From Rutidosis leptorrhynchoides (Eukaryota > Streptophyta > Magnoliopsida > Asterales > Asteraceae), in the NCBI RefSeq assembly GCF_046630445.1, contig NC_092339.1:75844001-75908000 (forward strand): a stretch of 64,000 nt of DNA, in the 5' to 3' direction. Under the pieces are notes generated by a model, which ran no database searches, was not told where the DNA came from, and saw only the letters and a list, made by a program, of their open reading frames with translations. Shown here in pieces: positions 58,720-64,000 of this stretch (position 1 is the first letter of the stretch; each line of letters opens with the position of its first letter). The translations under genes were made by a program, and so were the position numbers.

Positions 58720-58749
58720 CGGGACGAAATTTCTTTAACGGGTAGGTAC
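58720..58749 (+). other. Polypurine-type tract of the young element
   Basis: CGGGACGAAATTTCTTTAAC followed by GGGTAGGTAC directly precedes the 3' LTR. It differs by a single base from the block preceding the Tekay 3' LTR (63,474-63,510, minus strand). Confidence 0.8.
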
Positions 58750-61090
58750 TGTGACGATCCGGAAATTTCCGATCAAATTTAAACTTTATCTTTATATTAT
58801 TCCGACATGATAAGCAAAGTTTGTTAAGTTAAATCTCAAGAATTTTAAATTGTGTTCATACATTCATTATAACCTCGACCAAATTCCGACGATTCACGAA
58901 CCGTTATATATAAATAAATATGTATATATATGTATATATATATATATATATTATAACTTAAAAATATTAATAAAGTATTAGACGTATAATACTTTACATG
59001 AACGTATTTGTTTCAATATGTTTATCGATGGAATTAGAAGATAATATCAAATGATTGATTTATCAGATACATTGTGATATGATTACGGGTCTATGTTATA
59101 AGGTCCACTGTGATTTAAGAAATCTATTCTTTTTGATGACATTCGGAAAATGGTAAAGTGATTTATAAGTAAGAACGTGGAGTGTAAATAACTTAGATGT
59201 TGGATATCGACAAGTTAAGTAACTCGACATTTTTCATTAAGATTATTTCATACGTTTATTTAACCTTTGAACTTTATCGCATGCTTCACCAACAGACTGT
59301 AATTTAAAAACTTGAAACCTATTATGAAAATATATAATTTTACTTTTCTAAAACGTTTTATGATATAACGATTTCTATTATTTTAACCTTTAAACAAAAT
59401 GCTTCTTAAATATATTTAGTTTTGGAAAACAAAATTATCATATTTATTTGATTTAGTTTCAAACGTACAAAAACGTTTTCAGTTTAAAAAGAACTTTATT
59501 ATTAAAACGTATATAACTTTTATAAATATCTAGAATCACTTTTAATAACTCATTACTTAACCAGTATGATAAAGATAACGATATTTATATTTTATTTTAT
59601 TAAATATATATAACAATTTAAATTAATATTATATATATTTATACGCATATTATACGTACATAGTTTTATACTTTTACTATACTTAAAGTTTACCTTTACT
59701 TTATTTTTACTTTACCTTAATTTTAATAATTTACTTTAATAATTTATACTTTAATAATTCACTTTAATAATTCATACTTTAATAATTTACTTTAATAATT
59801 CATACTTTAATAATTCACTTTAATAATTCATACTTTAATAATTCACTTTAATAATTCATACTTTAATAATTCACTTTAATAATTCATACTTTAATAATTC
59901 ACTTTAATAATTCAAAAATCTATTATAAATAAAATTCAATAGGTTTCATTATTTGATAGAAACTTGAAAATATTTTCTCTAAACTCCCTCAATCAATTTA
60001 CATATATATATTTACTCCGTATTATTTCAAGATATTATCAGTATACATAAAATATTACGACGGAGTGCTGTCCGAGTGATTTTGAAATTGTTTTTCGAGC
60101 GGGATAGAGCTAAGGAAATTATGGGTTAAAGCTATGGAGGTTATGGGTATGGTTCGGGAGTATTGCTCGTGAGTCAAACTAGTGTTTATCATCTCCGTTG
60201 CATCTACATACTTTTTCTGCAATATTGAATCTCAATATTGATACGTTCGTGAATCCAAGGCCAACATTGCACTTGTTCAATGACGTCATATGTATTTTTA
60301 CTACAAAATACAGTATTGTGAGTTTCATTTGCTCCCTTTTATATATATTTTTGGGACTGAGAATACATGCGCTGTTTTTATAAATGTTTTACGAAATAGG
60401 CACAAGTACTAAAACTAATTCTACGTGGGTTTAAACCAGAAATATACCCTTAGCTTGGTAACATTAAACTACTTGTCTATGTACGGTAGGCGTGAATCCT
60501 AAAGATAGATCTATTGGGCCTGACAAACCCCATCCTGAGTATGGGATGCTTTAGTACTTCGAGGTTATTTTAAACACACCTGATCTGGTGTACTTCAGAG
60601 GGTAAAACATGAACGTTAAGGCTTATTACCGGGTGCCTACAACTTATAGAATACTTTTATACACTTGCGAGTGTACATATATTTATAAACGGAAATCTTG
60701 TGGTCTATTAATATATTGAAATGATTGTTATGATAAACCTATGAACTCACCAACCTTTTGGTTGACACTTTAAAGCATGTTTATTCTCAGGTATTAAAGA
60801 AATCTTCCGCTGTGCATTAGCTCATTTTAAGGATATTACTTGGAGTCATTCATGGCATATTTTGAAAGACGTTGCATTCAAGTCATTGAGTTCATCAAGA
60901 TTATTATTAAGTCAATTATAGTTGGATGTATTATGAAATGGTGTGCATACCGTCAATTTTCGTTGTAAAGAAAGTTTGTCTTTTAAAAACGAATGCAATG
61001 TTTGTAAAATGTATCATATAGAGGTCAAATACCTCGCGATGTAATCAACTATTGTGAATCATTTATAATGTATATGAACGGGTCCTTTCA
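58750..61090 (+). repeat. 3' LTR of the young non-autonomous element (2,341 bp)
   Basis: It starts TGTGACGATCCGG after the polypurine tract and ends GGTCCTTTCA before the ACTTG duplicate. It has a shorter TA tract than the 5' LTR, and a 28-bp array at about 59,722-59,915. Confidence 0.95.
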
Positions 61091-61095
61091 ACTTG
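61091..61095. repeat. Target-site duplication ACTTG, right copy
   Basis: ACTTG follows the LTR end GGTCCTTTCA and is identical to 52,742-52,746. Confidence 0.92.
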
Positions 61096-63473
61096 GCCAC
61101 TGGTTGATTCACGAACCTATAACAATATATACATATATATCAAAGTATGTTCAAAATATATTTACAACACTTTTAATATATTTTGATGTTTTAAGTTTAT
61201 TAAGTCAGCTGTCCTCGTTAGTAACCTACAACTAGTTGTCTACAGTTAGATGTACAGAAATAAATCGATAAATATTATCTTGAATCAATCCACGACCCAG
61301 TGTATACGTATCTCAGTATTGATCACAACTCAAACTATATATATTTTGGAATCAACCTCAACCCTGTATAGCTAACTCCAACATTCACATATAGAGTGTC
61401 TATGGTTGTTCCGAAATATATATAGATGTGTCGACATGATAGGTCGAAACATTGTATACGTGTCTATGGTATCTCAAGATTACATAATATACAATACAAG
61501 TTGATTAAGTTATGGTTGGAATAGATTTGTTACCAATTTTCACGTAGCTAAAATAAGAAAAATTATCCAATCTTGTTTTACCCATAACTTCTTCATTTTA
61601 AATCCGTTTTGAGTGAATAAAATTTCTATGGTTTCATATTGAACTCTATTTTATGAATCTAAACATAAAAAGTATAGGTTTATAGTCGGAAAAATAAGTT
61701 ACAAGTCGTTTTTGTAAAGGTAGTCATTTCAGTCGAAAGAACGACGTCTAGATGACCATTTTAGAAAACATACTTCCACTTTGAGTTTAACCATAATTTT
61801 TGGATATAGTTTCATGTTCATAATAAAAATCATTTTATCAGAATAACAACTTTTAAATCAAAGTTTATCATAGTTTTTAATTAACTAACCCAAAACAGCC
61901 AGCGGTGTTACTACGACGGCGTAAATCCGGTTTTACGGTGTTTTTCGTGTTTCCAGGTTTTAAATCATTAAGTTAGCATATCATATAGATATAGAACATG
62001 TGTTTAGTTGATTTTAAAAGTCAATTTAGAAGGATTAACTTTTGTTTGCGAACAAGTTTATAATTAACTAAACTATGTTCTAGTGATTACAAGTTTAAAC
62101 CTTCGAATAAGATAGCTTTATATGTATAAATCGAATGATGTTATGAACATCATTACTACCTTAAGTTCCTTGGATAAACCTACTGGAAAAGAGAAAAATG
62201 GATCTAGCTTCAACGGATCCTTGGATGGCTCGAAGTTCTTGAAGCAGAATCATGACACGAAAACAAGTTCAAGTAAGATCATCACTTGAAATAAGATTGT
62301 TATAGTTATAGAAATTGAACCAAAGTTTGAATATGATTATTACCTTGTATTAGAATGATAACCTACTGTAAGAAACAAAGATTTCTTGAGGTTGGATGAT
62401 CACCTTACAAGATTGGAAGTGAGCTAGCAAACTTGAAAGTATTCTTGATTTTATGTAACTAGAACTTGTAGAATATATGAAGAACACTTAGAACTTGAAG
62501 ATAGAACTTGAGAGAGACCAATTAGATGAAGAAAATTGAATAATGAAAGTGTTTGTAGGTATTTTTGGTCGTTGGTGTATGGATTAGATATAAAGGATAT
62601 GTAATTTTGTTTTCATGTAAATAAGTCATGAATGATTACTCATATTTTTGTAATTTTATGAGATATTTCATGCTAGTTGCCAAATGATGGTTCCCACATG
62701 TGTTAGGTGACTCACATGGGCTGCTAAGAGCTGATCATTGGAGTGTATATACCAATAGTACATACATCTAAAAGCTGTGTATTGTACGAGTACGAATACG
62801 GGTGCATACGAGTAGAATTGTTGATGAAACTGAACGAGGATGTAATTGTAAGCATTTTTGTTAAGTAGAAGTATTTTGATAATTGTATTGAAGTCTTTCA
62901 AAAGTGTATAAATACATATTAAAACACTACATGTATATACATTTTAACTGAGTCGTTAAGTCATCGTTAGTCGTTACATGTAAGTGTTGTTTTGAAACCT
63001 TTAGGTTAACGATCTTGTTAAATGTTGTTAACCCAATGTTTATAATATCAAATGAGATTTTAAATTATTATATTATCATGATATTATCATGTATGAATAT
63101 CTCTTAATATGATATATATACATTAAATGTCTTTACAACGATAATCGTTACATATATGTCTCGTTTAAAATCATTAAGTTAGTAGTCTTGTTTTTACATA
63201 TGTAGTTCATTGTTAATATACTTAATGATATGTTTACTTATCATAGTATCATGTTAACTATATATATATCCATATATATGTCATCATATAGTTTTTACAA
63301 GTTTTAACGTTCGTGAATCACCGGTCAACTTGGGTGGTCAATTGTCTATATGAAACATATTTCAATTAATCAAGTCTTAACAAGTTTGATTGCTTAACAT
63401 GTTGGAAACATTTATTCATGTAAATATCAATCTCAATTAATATATATAAACATGGAAAAGTTCGGGTCACTAC
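61096..63473 (-). repeat. Tekay 3' LTR, right segment (LTR 5' start)
   Basis: It runs from the insertion point to CACTACA at 63,473, the reverse complement of the LTR start TGTAGTG. Together with 51,877-52,746 the LTR is about 3.25 kb. It contains no ORF of note. Confidence 0.85.
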
Positions 63474-64000
63474 AGTACCTACCCGTTAAATAAATTTCGT
63501 CCCGAAATTTTAAGCTGTTGAAGGTGTTGACGAATCTTCTGGAAATAGATGCGGGTATTTCTTCTTCATCTGATCTTCACGCTCCCAGGTGAACTCGGGT
63601 CGTCTACGAGCATTCCATCGAACCTTAACAATTGGTATCTTGTTTTGCTTAAGTCTTTTAACCTCACGATCCATTATTTCGACGGGTTCTTCGATGAATT
63701 GGAGTTTTTCGTTGATTTGGATTTCATCTAACGGAATAGTGAGATCTTCTTTAGCAAAACATTTCTTCAAATTCGAGACGTGGAAAGTGTTATGTACAGC
63801 CGCGAGTTGTTGAGGTAACTCAAGTCGGTAAGCTACTGGTCCGACACGATCAATAATCTTGAATGGTCCAATATACCTTGGATTTAATTTCCCTCGTTTA
63901 CCAAATCGAACAACGCCTTTTCAAGGTGCAACTTTAAGCATGACCATCTCTCCAATTTCAAATTCTATATCTTTTCTTTTAATGTCAGTGTAGCTCTTTT
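63474..64000 (-). pseudogene. Tekay integrase C-terminus and chromodomain, partial, broken
   Basis: On the minus strand the end of pol reads through the GPY/F module ([20 protein letters not shown]), then [10 protein letters not shown], then a chromodomain with [19 protein letters not shown] and an acidic/Pro C-terminus ending near 63,510. The chromodomain fused to integrase defines chromoviruses and targets integration to heterochromatin. The HVSNLKKC block and LTR termini indicate the Tekay lineage. About one break is visible in this stretch. The rest of pol and gag are to the right of the window. Confidence 0.85.

Larger units (their letters stand above)
52747..61090 (+). mobile_element. 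Young non-autonomous LTR retrotransposon (8.3 kb) inside the Tekay LTR
   Basis: It has complete LTRs (52,747-55,113 and 58,750-61,090), a perfect ACTTG target duplication, a tRNA-iMet-type primer site after the left LTR and a purine-rich tract before the right LTR. The LTRs differ at about ten bases in 2.34 kb (0.4%), plus a 26-bp length change in a TA tract. At 1.3e-8 per site per year this is under 0.2 million years. The 3.6-kb interior has only a short leader ORF region (about 55,530-56,036), interrupted, and no protease, RT or integrase. It must use proteins supplied in trans. Structurally whole as a non-autonomous element. Confidence 0.93.
51877..64000 (-). mobile_element. Tekay-type chromovirus (Ty3/gypsy), 3' LTR and end of pol, minus strand
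   Basis: The 3' LTR spans 51,877-52,746 plus 61,091-63,473, split by a younger element. On the minus strand it starts TGTAGTGACCCGAAC and ends ACGGGACATTTCA. The polypurine-type block CGGGACGAAATTTATTTAAC, then GGGTAGGTAC, precedes it. The interior from 63,474 to the window edge encodes the C-terminus of integrase and a chromodomain. The rest lies to the right. At least one break is visible in the coding part. Because it hosts a young insertion it is the older of the two. Confidence 0.88.

Overview
The window is repeat-rich nuclear DNA from a flowering plant. The evidence is a set of Ty3/gypsy LTR retrotransposons (Athila with an env-like ORF, a Tekay-type chromovirus with a chromodomain), a plant L1 LINE with a DUF4283/zinc-knuckle ORF1, a Stowaway-type MITE, and intron-containing plant genes (an SGTA-type TPR co-chaperone, a two-domain F-box/DUF295 gene). 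The repeat families and the At1g57790-like F-box architecture suggest a eudicot, probably Asteraceae. That placement is inference from memory of the families, not a search result.

Left third (1-28,863) is a nest of LTR elements. From youngest to oldest: a minus-strand Athila element (1-13,478, 3' LTR outside the window) sits in the 5' LTR of a young, coding-free LTR element (13,479-20,986, LARD-like). That sits in the 3' non-coding end of a second, plus-strand Athila-like element (20,987-24,402). This in turn interrupts one of two LTRs of a TGTGACG-type family that lie tail to tail as a 208-bp-arm palindrome (24,403-24,821). The complete minus-strand LTR (24,615-28,863) carries long AT/AAT microsatellites and a tRNA-like A/B-box segment, and it cuts off the 3' end of a Myb/SANT-NAM-associated pseudogene (28,864-29,844).

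Middle (30,460-45,904) is the gene island. A 5.4-kb unit is tandemly duplicated, with a third, truncated copy (starts near 30,460, 35,816 and 41,263). Two units each hold a nine-exon SGTA-like gene on the minus strand, and the two genes carry different lesions: exon 1 is shortened in one, and exon 2 has a 1-bp frameshift in the other. The paralogous units also act as filled/empty sites for three small insertions: a Stowaway MITE, a (TTG)n-tailed retroposon and a bare poly(A) insertion. Next comes a two-exon F-box/DUF295 gene on the minus strand with two apparent 1-bp frameshifts in exon 1.

Right third starts with a full-length but damaged L1 LINE on the minus strand (45,921-50,810) with a perfect 16-bp target-site duplication. 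A minus-strand Tekay chromovirus 3' LTR follows (51,877-63,473). It is split by a very young non-autonomous LTR element (52,747-61,090) with a perfect ACTTG duplication and LTRs differing at about ten bases in 2.3 kb. The young element shares its priming signals with Tekay and carries a piece resembling the Tekay LTR, so it looks like a parasite of that chromovirus. The window ends inside the Tekay integrase/chromodomain.

I see no intact single-copy host gene. The best candidates for something little described are the two coding-poor but young LTR elements, the paired near-palindromes spaced exactly 32 bp at three sites of the Athila element, and the tail-to-tail LTR palindrome.
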